Source: Cerina litoralis
Lineage (GTDB): Bacteria > Bacteroidota > Bacteroidia > Flavobacteriales > Flavobacteriaceae
DNA: 64,000 bases
Assembly: GCA_022008415.1 (NCBI GenBank)
Contig: JAIRBC010000022.1
Span: forward strand, 1 to 64,000
Direction: 5' to 3'
The notes under the pieces are model-generated. The model searched no databases. It was not told the origin of the DNA and worked only from the letters and a program-made list of their open reading frames with translations. Every line of letters starts with the position of its first letter. The first letter of the stretch is position 1. Made by a program: the position numbers and the translations under genes. Shown here piece after piece: positions 9,008 through 18,015 of this stretch.

Positions 9008-10348
9008 ATGGCGCAAACTCCAAAGAACATAGCGATCGTAGGTTCGGGATTGGTAGGGTCGTTATTGGCGATTTATCTAAAAAAATCGGGGCATTTGGTC
9101 ACTGTTTTTGATCGTAGGCCAGATATCAGGACCATCACCTTTTCTGGGCGGTCCATCAATCTCGCGATGAGCAATCGGGGATGGAAGGCGTTGCAAAAAG
9201 TTGGGATAGAGGATGAAATAAAAAAAATTGCCATCCCTTTGTACCAACGCGCGATGCACGTCATTGGTAAACCATTATATTTTCAAAAATACGGCAAGGA
9301 AGGTGAAGCTATCTGGTCTACCTCCAGAGGTGTACTTAACAGAAGGATGATCGATTTGGCCGAAGCCGCGGGGGTGGAATTCCGATTTAACGAAAAGGTG
9401 TGGGATGTGGATTTGCCAGATGCTAAAATTTACACCGGGAATTCGGAAAAAGGAGCGTGGAAGGAGTATGGTTTCGATATGGTTTTTGGTTGCGATGGGG
9501 CCTTTTCCCGGGTTCGTCACAAAATGCAGCGCCGTAGCCGATTTAATTATTCCCAAAAATTTATCGATGTCGGCTACAAGGAACTCACCCTACTTCCCAA
9601 CGAGGATGGCTCCCATAAAATGGACAATCATTCTTTTCATATTTGGCCGAGGGGAAAGTTTATGCTAATTGCCATGCCCAATTTGGACGGCAGTTTTACC
9701 TGTACCCTTTTCTTGCCTTTTGAAGGGAAAGATTCCTTTGAAAGTATTACCACCAAAGAAAGGGCCGAAACCTTTTTCAGCACTTTTTTTCCAAATGTTT
9801 TGCCCGATCTGGGAAATGTGATCGAAGATTTCTTTAAAAACCCAACAAGTGCCATGGTCACCACCAAATGTTTTCCATGGATCTATTGGGACAAAGTGGC
9901 CCTAGTGGGCGATTCTGCCCATGCCATCGTACCTTTTTTTGGGCAAGGCATGAACGCTGGTTTTGAGGATATCCATGTGATGTCCGAATTGATGGAAAAG
10001 CACGGGGATGCTTGGGAAACCATTTTTACCGAATATCAAGAACTGCGAAAGCCCAATGCCGATGCCATCGCAGAACTTAGTTATCGCAATTTTATTGAAA
10101 TGAGTAGTAAGACTGCGGATCCTAAATTTCTGTTACAGAAAAAAATCGAAAAACGTTTTGCCGAGAAGTATCCCCAAAAATGGATCCCGGTGTATTCGCG
10201 AGTTACATTTTCGGACCGGCCGTATGCCGAGGCACTAGCCATTGGTGACGCCCAGGAAAAAATAATGCAAGAGGTAATGGGAATGCCTCGTATTGAGGAA
10301 AAATGGGATAGCAGGGAAGTGGAGGACAAGATATTGGGATTGTTATAA
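9008..10348 (+). CDS. kmo: Kynurenine 3-monooxygenase (FAD-dependent)
   Basis: This 446-residue class A flavoprotein hydroxylase converts L-kynurenine to 3-hydroxykynurenine with NADPH and O2. The FAD-binding motif GSGLVG lies at residues 12-17 and the second FAD motif GDSAHAIVPFFGQGMNAG at 301-318. The KMO-type signature FSGRSINLAMSNRGW (46-60) and the later GVLNRRMIDLA also fit. No C-terminal membrane anchor like that of the eukaryotic enzyme is apparent. The start is 4 bases after the clpP stop. Other kynurenine-pathway genes are not in the window, so the pathway is dispersed or the partners are elsewhere. Confidence 0.92.
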   Translation: MAQTPKNIAIVGSGLVGSLLAIYLKKSGHLVTVFDRRPDIRTITFSGRSINLAMSNRGWKALQKVGIEDEIKKIAIPLYQRAMHVIGKPLYFQKYGKEGEAIWSTSRGVLNRRMIDLAEAAGVEFRFNEKVWDVDLPDAKIYTGNSEKGAWKEYGFDMVFGCDGAFSRVRHKMQRRSRFNYSQKFIDVGYKELTLLPNEDGSHKMDNHSFHIWPRGKFMLIAMPNLDGSFTCTLFLPFEGKDSFESITTKERAETFFSTFFPNVLPDLGNVIEDFFKNPTSAMVTTKCFPWIYWDKVALVGDSAHAIVPFFGQGMNAGFEDIHVMSELMEKHGDAWETIFTEYQELRKPNADAIAELSYRNFIEMSSKTADPKFLLQKKIEKRFAEKYPQKWIPVYSRVTFSDRPYAEALAIGDAQEKIMQEVMGMPRIEEKWDSREVEDKILGLL

Positions 10349-10380
10349 AAAAAGCCATACAAATCAATGTACGGCTCTTG
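10346..10380 (-). terminator. Intrinsic terminator for the minus-strand nif3-like/coiled-coil operon
   Basis: A stem of AGCC-A-TACA paired with TGTA-C-GGCT (one A/C mismatch) has a 6-base loop. On the minus strand it is followed by a run of T (seven consecutive A on the plus strand), as expected for an intrinsic terminator. It overlaps the kmo stop codon. Confidence 0.65.
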
Positions 10381-10420
10381 TCCTATAAATTTTTGGATTT
10401 GTCTTAGACCGGCTCTAAAT

Positions 10421-11194
10421 TTAACCGAACAATTTGCTCATTTTTTCTTGTTCTTCCTCTGCCAATACGGGATCGACCAAGATTCTTCCACTGTGTTCGT
10501 CCGTTATTATTTTTTTTCGGGTAGCAATTTCCACTTGTACTTGTGGTGGAATGGTAAAAAATGATCCCCCGGATGCACCCCTTTCAATCGGAACAACGGC
10601 CAATCCGTTTTTAACGTTGTTACGGATGCGTTTATAAGCTTTTACCAATCGTTCTTCGATTTGATTTTCGAATTCGGCGGATTTTTTTAACAAGGCTTTT
10701 TCTTCCTTTTCGGTCTCGGCCAAGATGGCATCCAACTCTCCTTTTTTATGCTTTAGATGGGTTTCTCGTTCGGCCAATCGCTCTTTGGTTTCGGCTATTA
10801 CCTCTTTTTTGTGCTCTATTTGGGCCTTGAATTCCTTGATATTCTTGTCTGCCAATTGGATTTCCAGTTCTTGAAATTCCACCTCTTTGGTCAATGAATT
10901 GAATTCCCTGCTGTTTCTTACGTTTTTTTGTTGTTCTGCGTACTTTTTTATGGCAACCTTCGATTCGTCGATCAGGTTTTTCTTGGCGCTGATTTCAAAA
11001 TTAACGGTTTCCATGTCGGTCTTTAGTTTGTCCAATCTGGTTTTAAGACCAAGAACCTCGTCTTCCAGATCTTCCACTTCCAAAGGCAGTTCCCCGCGAA
11101 CGCTCCGTATCTCATCAATCCTAGAATCAATCAATTGCAAGTCGTACAATGCCCTTAATTTGTCTTCTACCGTGATTTCTGTTTTTGTTGCCAT
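10421..11194 (-). CDS. Coiled-coil C4-type zinc-ribbon family protein lacking its cysteines
   Basis: This 257-residue cytoplasmic protein is a long coiled coil (about residues 10-185, heavily Lys/Glu) followed by the C-terminal region that in this family (C4-type zinc ribbon, Pfam zf-RING_7) carries two CxxC knuckles. Here those positions read GASGGSFF (206-213) and TDEHSGR (231-237), and the whole protein has no cysteine at all, so it cannot form the usual zinc site. The ribbon scaffold, including the IPPQ motif and GRILVD, is otherwise kept. The gene begins 2 bases after the stop of the Nif3-like gene, a pairing common in bacteria. A terminator lies about 40 bp downstream. Confidence 0.88.
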   Translation of the reverse strand: MATKTEITVEDKLRALYDLQLIDSRIDEIRSVRGELPLEVEDLEDEVLGLKTRLDKLKTDMETVNFEISAKKNLIDESKVAIKKYAEQQKNVRNSREFNSLTKEVEFQELEIQLADKNIKEFKAQIEHKKEVIAETKERLAERETHLKHKKGELDAILAETEKEEKALLKKSAEFENQIEERLVKAYKRIRNNVKNGLAVVPIERGASGGSFFTIPPQVQVEIATRKKIITDEHSGRILVDPVLAEEEQEKMSKLFG

Positions 11195-11196
11195 AT

Positions 11197-12291
11197 TTAA
11201 AAATACTTGATGGGATTTGTTATACTCTCCGATAAAGAGAGTGCAAAATTAGGAAATTTTTCGGTAAGAAAGTCAACTAATAAATTTTTTGTAAACTGCT
11301 CGCTTTCATAGTGCCCTATATCGGCAATGACAAACTGGTCCTCGGCCAGATAAAATTGGTGGTATTTGAGGTCCGAGGTGATAAAAACGTCGGCGTTAGA
11401 GGCCCTTGCGGCATTGATGGCGAACGCACCGCTGCCTCCCAAAACGGCCACCTTTCGTATTTTCTTGCCCAACAGTCTGGAATGCCTAATGCACGATAAG
11501 TCCATTTTATCTTTGAGATATTCTAAGAAATCTGTCTCCTCCATACCTCGTTCCAGTTCCCCTATCATGCCCATGCCTATGTTTTGGTTTGTATTATCCA
11601 GGGTCTGGATCTCATAAGCGACTTCCTCGTACGGATGGTTCTTGAACAGGGCCTTGAGCACTTTTCCTTCGTTGGAGGCAGGGAAAGTAATGTTGATCTG
11701 GGCTTCCTTCTCGAAATGGGTACGTCCTATTATTCCTTTGGTTGGATTTGCATCTTCTCCAGCCATAAAACTTCCCGTTCCCACCACGGAAAAACTACAA
11801 TTACTATAGTTTCCAATGTTTCCGGCTCCTGCAGAGAATAGGGCTTCCTTCAATTTTTCCGATTCTTCCCTGGGTACGTAGGTAGTCAGTTTTTTGATGG
11901 TGGCTTTTTGGGGAATCAGGATTTTTGTGTTTCGTATACACAGTATCTCGCAAATTTTGGCATTTACGCCATCCTTGGCATTGTCCAGTGCCGTATGCAT
12001 ACTGTAAATGGCGATATTGTTTTTAATGGCTTTGATTACGCTTCTTTCTACGTAGGTAGAACCGGTAAGCTTTTTGAGTCCACCAAATATGATAGGATGG
12101 AAACTTACAATAAGGTTGCAATTTTTAGCGATGGCCTCGTCCACTACATTTTCTAGGGTGTCCAAGGTGACGAGTACGCCCGTGAGCTTCATGCCGGCAT
12201 CGCCCACCAAGAGTCCAACATTGTCAAAATCCTCGGCGTAGGACAGGGGAACCCATTCTTCCAATACATCCGTGATGTTCTTTACGATCAT
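11197..12291 (-). CDS. Nif3-like dinuclear metal-centre protein (GTP cyclohydrolase I type 2 family)
   Basis: This 364-residue protein matches the Nif3/YbgI family. Metal-binding motifs are SFHPIIFGG (His near residue 65) with MHTALD (His near 99) at the N-terminal half, and the C-terminal DIGHYESEQ (His, Glu). The central insertion (about 125-235), with ITFPASNEGKVLKALFKNHPYEEVAYEI, is the PII/CutA-like domain found in the longer ~365-residue subfamily. The molecular function is not firmly established. It is the first gene of a two-gene operon with the coiled-coil protein (2-base gap). Confidence 0.9.
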   Translation of the reverse strand: MIVKNITDVLEEWVPLSYAEDFDNVGLLVGDAGMKLTGVLVTLDTLENVVDEAIAKNCNLIVSFHPIIFGGLKKLTGSTYVERSVIKAIKNNIAIYSMHTALDNAKDGVNAKICEILCIRNTKILIPQKATIKKLTTYVPREESEKLKEALFSAGAGNIGNYSNCSFSVVGTGSFMAGEDANPTKGIIGRTHFEKEAQINITFPASNEGKVLKALFKNHPYEEVAYEIQTLDNTNQNIGMGMIGELERGMEETDFLEYLKDKMDLSCIRHSRLLGKKIRKVAVLGGSGAFAINAARASNADVFITSDLKYHQFYLAEDQFVIADIGHYESEQFTKNLLVDFLTEKFPNFALSLSESITNPIKYF

Positions 12292-12383
12292 TTTTTTTGT
12301 TTGTTAAGCGTATAAAGTTATACGTATTTCAGATAAGCATTCGGTAATTTTGAAAAATTCAATTTTTTCTTCATCAAGACAAC

Positions 12384-12397
12384 CCCGAGCCCTCGGG
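12384..12397. repeat. Short GC-rich palindrome CCCGAG-CC-CTCGGG
   Basis: A perfect 6-bp inverted repeat with a 2-base centre lies in the intergenic region between the divergent nif3-like and lpxK genes. There is no T-run after it, so it is not an intrinsic terminator. Similar CCCGA/TCGGG palindromes occur at 50185-50194 and 56014-56029. Confidence 0.6.
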
Positions 12398-12446
12398 ATT
12401 AACGAAGGGAAAGGGAAAAAGAAAGATACAAAAAAACGAAAGTTTA

Positions 12447-12477
12447 TTTGGAAGGAGTATTATATATTCTATTTTCG
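12447..12477 (+). promoter_or_regulatory. Candidate lpxK promoter
   Basis: A -33 TTTG (12447-12450) is followed after 19 bases by TATTTTCG (12470-12477), seven of eight matches to TAnnTTTG. This is correct spacing for a Bacteroidota housekeeping promoter. The expected start point would fall at or next to the ATG at 12483, so the mRNA could be nearly leaderless; another promoter further upstream is also possible. Confidence 0.45.
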
Positions 12478-12482
12478 TTCCG

Positions 12483-13490
12483 ATGGAGCAGATAAGAAAA
12501 TTGGGATTTCCCATTGCAATGGTATATGGACTGGTGGTACGGTTGCGCAACTACCTTTATGATATTGGAATTTTTAAGGCCAATACTTTTGAAACCCCTA
12601 CTGTCTGTGTGGGGAATTTAAGCGTTGGCGGTACGGGAAAGACCCCTATGGTAGAATTTTTAGTATCTAACTTAAAGGAAACGAATAAAATAGCGGTTTT
12701 GAGCCGTGGTTACGGTAGGAAGTCTAAGGGATGGGTTTTGGCAGAACCCAACACTTCCGTGGAAGAATTGGGTGACGAGCCCTTTCAGATCTTTTCCAAA
12801 TTCCCCCAAATCACCGTTGCTGTAGACGCTGATCGAAGTCATGGCATCCGTATCTTGGAAGATACTGTTAGTCCCGACCTTATCCTCTTGGATGACGCCT
12901 TTCAGCACCGTAGGGTAATCGCCAGTTTTTCGATCCTGCTTACCGCCTATGGCAGTTTATACCCGGATGATCAATATTTGCCCGTGGGAAATTTGCGGGA
13001 TCACAAGAACGAAGCGCGTAGGGCAGACGTGATCGTTGTCACCAAATGTCCTGCAAATTTGGAAACGATGCAGCAAACTAAGATCAAGAATAGGCTAAAA
13101 CCCAATAAAAACCAGCTGGTGTTATTTAGTACCTTGGTGTACGACCCAATGGTTAAAGGTCTGGAAGGGCAATTTCCCCTTACCGCATTGAAGGATAAAA
13201 AGGTTGTTTTGGTAACGGGTATTGCCAACCCCGGACCGTTGTTGTATTTTTTAGCCGAAGCGGGGATAGCAGTAGAACACTTGCCGTATGGGGACCATCA
13301 CTTTTTTACCGCTAGCGAAATCGAACTTTTTAATACCAAGGACCTGGTGTTGACCACCGAAAAGGACTATTCTAGATTACAGGGAAGGGTCGGGAAACTT
13401 TATTTTCTCGGTATAAAACACCAATTTCTATCCGACGGAAAAGCGGTTTTGCTCAATTCCATTTCCACCTTTACGAAGCCTGGCCGGTAA
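12483..13490 (+). CDS. lpxK: Tetraacyldisaccharide 4'-kinase (lipid A biosynthesis)
   Basis: LpxK phosphorylates the 4' position of the tetraacyldisaccharide lipid A precursor at the inner-membrane surface. The 335-residue protein has a hydrophobic N-terminal segment (about 8-20), the P-loop GGTGKT (49-54) within GNLSVGGTGKTPM, the LSRGYGRKSKGW motif typical of LpxK, the DDAFQHR motif, and a late LTTEKDYSRL. The length is normal for the family. Its 3' end overlaps the 3' end of the convergent hybrid histidine kinase gene by 20 bp. Confidence 0.95.
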   Translation: MEQIRKLGFPIAMVYGLVVRLRNYLYDIGIFKANTFETPTVCVGNLSVGGTGKTPMVEFLVSNLKETNKIAVLSRGYGRKSKGWVLAEPNTSVEELGDEPFQIFSKFPQITVAVDADRSHGIRILEDTVSPDLILLDDAFQHRRVIASFSILLTAYGSLYPDDQYLPVGNLRDHKNEARRADVIVVTKCPANLETMQQTKIKNRLKPNKNQLVLFSTLVYDPMVKGLEGQFPLTALKDKKVVLVTGIANPGPLLYFLAEAGIAVEHLPYGDHHFFTASEIELFNTKDLVLTTEKDYSRLQGRVGKLYFLGIKHQFLSDGKAVLLNSISTFTKPGR

Positions 13491-15687
13491 CCTTAGGCCC
13501 GAAAATATTTTCCCCGATTTTTTGGTAGAATACTTCCGGCTTAAATGGTTTGGTGACCACGTCGTTACATCCGGCTGCATAGAAACTTTCCAAGCTATCA
13601 TCCATTGAGATTGCGGTAAGGGCTATGATCGGTATTTCTTTATCGAATTTCCTGATCTCTATGGTTGCTTCCTCTCCGCTTATTCCTGGCATATGGATAT
13701 CCATTAATATGGCATCGTATTTATTCTTTTTTGTCATTTCTATGGCTTCGGTACCGTTGTTGGCAATATCGGAGGTTATTTCCTTTTTAGCCAACATTTT
13801 CTTGGTGATGACCTGGTTAATCCTATTGTCCTCCACAATTAGTAAATGAAGACCACTAAGGGTATGTTCCTGTTCCGTTATCTGGAAAGTGATATCGTCA
13901 AGTAGTTCATCTTTGGACTTTAAATTGATCTCGAAGAAAAATGAGCTCCCTTTTCCAGATTCACTTTCCAAATGTATTTCGCTGCCCAAAAGTGCCAAAA
14001 GACTTTTAACTATGGTAAGGCCCAACCCGGTTCCCCCGTATTCCCTATTGATCTGTACCGATCCTTGGTGAAAACTATCAAAGACATTTTCATGTTGATC
14101 TTTTGGGATTCCGATGCCCGTGTCCCTTACTTCACAATAAATTGTGGCATCGTTATCTTCCAGTCTCTTTAACTTGGCAATTAGGGTAACCTCACCTTGT
14201 TTAGTAAACTTAAGGGCGTTGCCGACCAAGTTCATAAAAACTTGGGATAATTTAAGGGGATCTCCAAGCAGATGAACGGGGATTTCTTTATCATAGTCCA
14301 AAACAATTTTTGTGTTGTCCGATTTAATACTTTGTTTCATGGAATCCTTGACATCCATCAACACCTTTTTTAAGTTGAACTCAACATTGGAGGGCTCCAA
14401 TTTATTGGCGTCGATTTTGTTGATTTGGAGAATGTCGTTGATAAAATTCAAGAGATAATCCCCTGAGAATTTCAAGGCTTTTAGATGTTCTTTTTGATTT
14501 TCGCTTGGGTTCTCTTCCATAAGAAGATGCGTGAGCCCGGTTACCGCATACAGTGGGGTCCGGAGCTCATGGCTTACGGTAGATAGGAAGGTTATTTTGG
14601 TTTCCATAGCTTGTACCGCTGCATCCCTGGCTGCTTGCAATTCATTGTTCTTGGTGAGTAGTAGGTCGTTGGTCTTTAATTTTATCTGATTGTTTCGATA
14701 TAGCGAAATTGCCAAAAGCGAGATAATCATCATAAAAGTAGACATCAGGATTGCGGTAATTTCCGATCTGTTGGCAGATTCGTTCAATTCGTCGATCTTT
14801 TGATCTTGTTTTTTTAATTGATCGCTCATAATATTGAACTGAATATTATCCGCGGTTTTTCCTTCAACCTTTAACTTTTCTATCGTAAAAATTGAATCTT
14901 TGAGATGTAGCAACCTTTTGTTGTATACCAAGGAGGAATCATAAAGTCCCATTTTTTCATAATCCGAACTTAAAATTTCATTGGCTTCCAGAACTTGCTT
15001 GTAGAACCCGTTTAAGGTTGCTAATTTTAGAGCTTCGGATGCGTTTTTGATACCTTCCTCCAAATTATCGTTCTTTTTTGCCAAATTGGCCAGACCTAGG
15101 TACGCCTTGGTCGTCAGATAATCCTTTTCGTATATATCACTGTTGACCACCAAGGAATTAAAATTCTTCTCGGCACTATCGTATTTTTCAATTTTTAGAT
15201 AGATGTTGGCCTCGGCCAGGCTTATTAAATTGAGTAGGTTTCGGTCATTGTTCAACTGCTTGGCCTCATTGAGCATATAAATGGCCTGAAAGTTTTTGCC
15301 GCTTCTAAAGAGCAAGAGAGCTTCGATATACTTGTGAACAGCCGTGCCATAGGGATATTCCACATCCTTTAGGAGCACATTCGTGCGGTCCCAAAAGAAC
15401 TGGGTGTTGTCCTGCTTGTCCATTTCTAGATAGAGAAGCGCAAATTGATTGTAGCAATCGATGAGTGTTTTTGCATCCTCGTTTTTTTCGGCAAGGTCGG
15501 AGGCTTTTTTCAAGGCCTCCAGTGCAAGGTCTAATTTGTCGTGATTCCTAAATACGCGCGCATCCGTCAAGTAGGTTTCTACATTAATTTTGGGAGCGGA
15601 ATCCTCTTGGGAAAACAGTGCCAGTTGACAAGTTAAAGATGCCAACAGCAAAACTAGGGGCCTGATATGTGACAAAAATCCAATCAA
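13471..15687 (-). CDS. TPR-containing hybrid sensor histidine kinase/response regulator
   Basis: This 738-residue membrane protein has a signal peptide (about 1-26), a periplasmic helical TPR-like region (about 38-280), a transmembrane helix (309-330), a HisKA dimerisation domain with the phosphoacceptor His373 in STVSHELRTPL, an HATPase domain with NALKFT, DTGIGIP and GGTGLGL, and a C-terminal receiver with Asp663 in LMDIHMPG and Lys713 in VVTKPF. It probably senses an envelope signal through the TPR region. No output DNA-binding domain is present. Translation begins at a TTG that overlaps the TGA stop of gap (TTGA), so the two are translationally coupled. The 3' end overlaps convergent lpxK by 20 bp. 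Confidence 0.92.
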   Translation of the reverse strand: MIGFLSHIRPLVLLLASLTCQLALFSQEDSAPKINVETYLTDARVFRNHDKLDLALEALKKASDLAEKNEDAKTLIDCYNQFALLYLEMDKQDNTQFFWDRTNVLLKDVEYPYGTAVHKYIEALLLFRSGKNFQAIYMLNEAKQLNNDRNLLNLISLAEANIYLKIEKYDSAEKNFNSLVVNSDIYEKDYLTTKAYLGLANLAKKNDNLEEGIKNASEALKLATLNGFYKQVLEANEILSSDYEKMGLYDSSLVYNKRLLHLKDSIFTIEKLKVEGKTADNIQFNIMSDQLKKQDQKIDELNESANRSEITAILMSTFMMIISLLAISLYRNNQIKLKTNDLLLTKNNELQAARDAAVQAMETKITFLSTVSHELRTPLYAVTGLTHLLMEENPSENQKEHLKALKFSGDYLLNFINDILQINKIDANKLEPSNVEFNLKKVLMDVKDSMKQSIKSDNTKIVLDYDKEIPVHLLGDPLKLSQVFMNLVGNALKFTKQGEVTLIAKLKRLEDNDATIYCEVRDTGIGIPKDQHENVFDSFHQGSVQINREYGGTGLGLTIVKSLLALLGSEIHLESESGKGSSFFFEINLKSKDELLDDITFQITEQEHTLSGLHLLIVEDNRINQVITKKMLAKKEITSDIANNGTEAIEMTKKNKYDAILMDIHMPGISGEEATIEIRKFDKEIPIIALTAISMDDSLESFYAAGCNDVVTKPFKPEVFYQKIGENIFGPKVTGQAS

Positions 15688-16694
15688 AGATAATTTTTCT
15701 TGTTGAGTAGGTCGATAAGATCAATTAGCCGACTGCTATACCCGGTCTCATTGTCGTACCATCCTATTATTTTGACCATTCTGCCAATTACAGAGGTCAT
15801 CTGTGAATCAAACGTACAGGAATAAGAACTATTGTTTATATCCACCGAAACAATCGGATCTTCGGTATAGAAAAGGATGTTTTTCAGTTCATTTTTTGAT
15901 ATTCTCTCAAAAGTATCATTAATTTCCTGAATTGACGTCTCTTTTTTAACATTGAAGGTAATATCGGTCAAGGATCCGTTGGGTACTGGGACTCGTATGC
16001 CACAGCCACCGATGACATCGGCAAGATCGGGAAAAATACGGGTCAAGGCTTTCGCGGCCCCCGTTGTAGTAGGGATGATGGATTGGCCAGCGGCCCTTGC
16101 CCTCCTCAAATCGCGATGTGGCTGATCGTGAAGGCTCTGGTCGGTCGTATAGGAATGTATTGTGGTTATGTAGGCCTGCTCTACATGGCAGAGATCGTCT
16201 ATGACCTTGATCATTGGAGCCGCATTGTTGGTCGTACAGGAAGCGTTGGAAATAATGGCGTCTTCTGGACCAATAAAGGATTCGTTTACCCCCAACACAA
16301 CCATTTTTATGTCCTCGTCCGCTGGAGGTACCGAGAGTATTACTTTTTTTGCGCCATTCGTGATATGGTGTTCCAAAACTTTCCTTGTCTTGAACTTGCC
16401 CGTGGCTTCCAAGACTATATCTACCTGGTAATTATGCCATGGGATTTCTTCGGGGGATCTATGGTTTAGCGTTGCAATTTTATTCCCATCTACGGTAAGG
16501 CAATCACCCCCAGCAACGATTTTCGATCGGGATATACCATGAATACTGTCGTATTTCAATAAATGGGCCAGGGTATTTGAGTCGGCCAGGTCATTGATTG
16601 CGACCACCTTTAGGTGGGGGTGGTCCGCCAATAATCTAAAAAAAGTTCGACCAATCCTCCCAAAACCGTTGATCCCGATGTTGATTTGTTTCAT
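15684..16694 (-). CDS. gap: Type I glyceraldehyde-3-phosphate dehydrogenase
   Basis: This 336-residue glycolytic enzyme oxidises and phosphorylates glyceraldehyde 3-phosphate. The Rossmann motif INGFGRIGR is at residues 8-16, the catalytic Cys153 is in NASCTTNN, His180 in TIHSYTTDQ, and the conserved RARAAGQSIIPTTTGAA and NETGYSSR motifs follow. The residue after the second strand is in the context INDLAD, consistent with NAD preference. Its stop overlaps the start of the hybrid histidine kinase gene by 4 bases (TTGA), so the kinase is made from the same transcript. The 225 bp to lipA upstream show no obvious promoter or other gene. Confidence 0.95.
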   Translation of the reverse strand: MKQINIGINGFGRIGRTFFRLLADHPHLKVVAINDLADSNTLAHLLKYDSIHGISRSKIVAGGDCLTVDGNKIATLNHRSPEEIPWHNYQVDIVLEATGKFKTRKVLEHHITNGAKKVILSVPPADEDIKMVVLGVNESFIGPEDAIISNASCTTNNAAPMIKVIDDLCHVEQAYITTIHSYTTDQSLHDQPHRDLRRARAAGQSIIPTTTGAAKALTRIFPDLADVIGGCGIRVPVPNGSLTDITFNVKKETSIQEINDTFERISKNELKNILFYTEDPIVSVDINNSSYSCTFDSQMTSVIGRMVKIIGWYDNETGYSSRLIDLIDLLNKKNYL

Positions 16695-16919
16695 ATAATA
16701 GGTATGCTATTTGTTTATCCTTTTAATAGAAGAAAATTGAGCTGGTACCATCCTTAAAAAATGACCCAAAGGCGAGGGTTAACGTACAGATCCAGAATGA
16801 AAACACATTTATCGGTATTTCCAGGTTGCTTCACCATTTGCTGACTGTTGATCAATGGGGAACGACCATTGGTCTTAGGGCAGTATCGCGGCGTTCAATC
16901 GTCTGTAACCATACAAGAA

Positions 16920-17789
16920 TTACAATAAGTGTTTGTGCGCCTTGTAGGAAGACCTTACCAACGCGCCGCTTTCTACGTGTCTAAAACCCATTTCCAGCCC
17001 CAATGTTTCGTATTTTTTAAACTGGTCGGGGGTGATGAACTCTTTCACCGGCAAGTGTTTTTTGGAAGGTTGCAGGTATTGGCCTATGGTAACGACATCT
17101 ACCTCGGCTTTTCTCAAGTCCTTCAGGGTTTGGATAACCTCTTCCTCCATTTCGCCAAGACCTAGCATGATCCCCGATTTGGTTCGGTTGACCCCTTTGG
17201 ATTTTAAATATTTTAGCACCTCCAGACTCCTTTCGTATTTCGCCTGGATCCTAACTTCCCGGGTAAGTCTTTTTACGGTTTCCATATTGTGGGAGACAAC
17301 CTCTGGCGATACCGCAATAATCCGATTTAAGTGTATATGGATACCTTGAAAATCGGGAATTAAGGTTTCCAAGGTCGTATCCGGATTCATCCGTCGGATG
17401 GCTTTGACGGTTTCGGCCCATATAATAGATCCCATGTCCTTTAGGTCATCCCGGTCTACCGAGGTGACCACTGCGTGTTTTATGCCCATGATCTTTATGG
17501 ACCTCGCAACCTTTTCCGGTTCTTCCCAATCAACATCCATAGGACGCCCTGTCCTCACCCCGCAAAACCCGCATGACCTCGTGCAAATATTTCCCAAAAT
17601 CATAAAAGTTGCGGTACCTTCTCCCCAACATTCACCCATATTGGGGCAGCTGCCCGAGGTACAGATGGTATGCAGGTCGTATTTGTCTACCAGCCCTCTC
17701 AATTGGGTGTATTTCTTGCCAGTAGGGAGTTTAACCCGTAACCATTTGGGTTTGCCTTTTGGGGGGTCGAGTGTTTTGGCGTCTTCCAT
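16920..17789 (-). CDS. lipA: Lipoyl synthase
   Basis: This radical SAM enzyme inserts two sulfurs into protein-bound octanoyl chains to make lipoyl groups. Both iron-sulfur clusters are coded: the auxiliary cluster Cys43, Cys48, Cys54 ([12 protein letters not shown]) and the radical SAM cluster Cys69, Cys73, Cys76 (CTRSCGFC). The C-terminal RSSY serine motif (ALVRSSYKA), which ligates the auxiliary cluster, is present. At 289 residues the length is normal. It appears monocistronic, with a -7 element about 20 bases upstream of the ATG. Confidence 0.96.
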   Translation of the reverse strand: MEDAKTLDPPKGKPKWLRVKLPTGKKYTQLRGLVDKYDLHTICTSGSCPNMGECWGEGTATFMILGNICTRSCGFCGVRTGRPMDVDWEEPEKVARSIKIMGIKHAVVTSVDRDDLKDMGSIIWAETVKAIRRMNPDTTLETLIPDFQGIHIHLNRIIAVSPEVVSHNMETVKRLTREVRIQAKYERSLEVLKYLKSKGVNRTKSGIMLGLGEMEEEVIQTLKDLRKAEVDVVTIGQYLQPSKKHLPVKEFITPDQFKKYETLGLEMGFRHVESGALVRSSYKAHKHLL

Positions 17790-17808
17790 TCGCTAGATAA
17801 ATTTTACA

Positions 17809-17816
17809 CAAATATA
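17809..17816 (-). promoter_or_regulatory. Bacteroidota -7 promoter element for lipA
   Basis: The minus strand reads TATATTTG, an exact TAnnTTTG match, ending 19 bases upstream of the lipA ATG. No clear -33 element is visible. Confidence 0.5.
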
Positions 17817-17957
17817 CAAACTAAATAAAGTACAGACTAGGTGTAGAAGAACGTTTTGGAAAGTGTTTTTACGTTTCAGGTCGTTAGGTTTAGATCATGG
17901 ACCAAAGTTTCTAGGCAGAATCGTTTACGAGTATTATAGGACCGCAATAGCGATAAT

Positions 17958-17983
17958 TTTAAAGAGTGTCTTTAAAGAGTGTC
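17958..17983. repeat. Perfect 13-bp tandem duplication
   Basis: TTTAAAGAGTGTC is repeated twice in direct contact, just beyond the 3' end of the downstream ECF sigma gene. It looks like a recent slippage or duplication event with no evident function. Confidence 0.7.
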
Positions 17984-18015
17984 TTTTGCCCACTGCCAAG
18001 CATCTACTGTTTAAA

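Noticed and set aside
12384-12397. CCCGAG/CTCGGG palindrome read as a terminator
   Set aside because: There is no T run on either strand and it lies upstream of both divergent genes, so it cannot terminate either of them.
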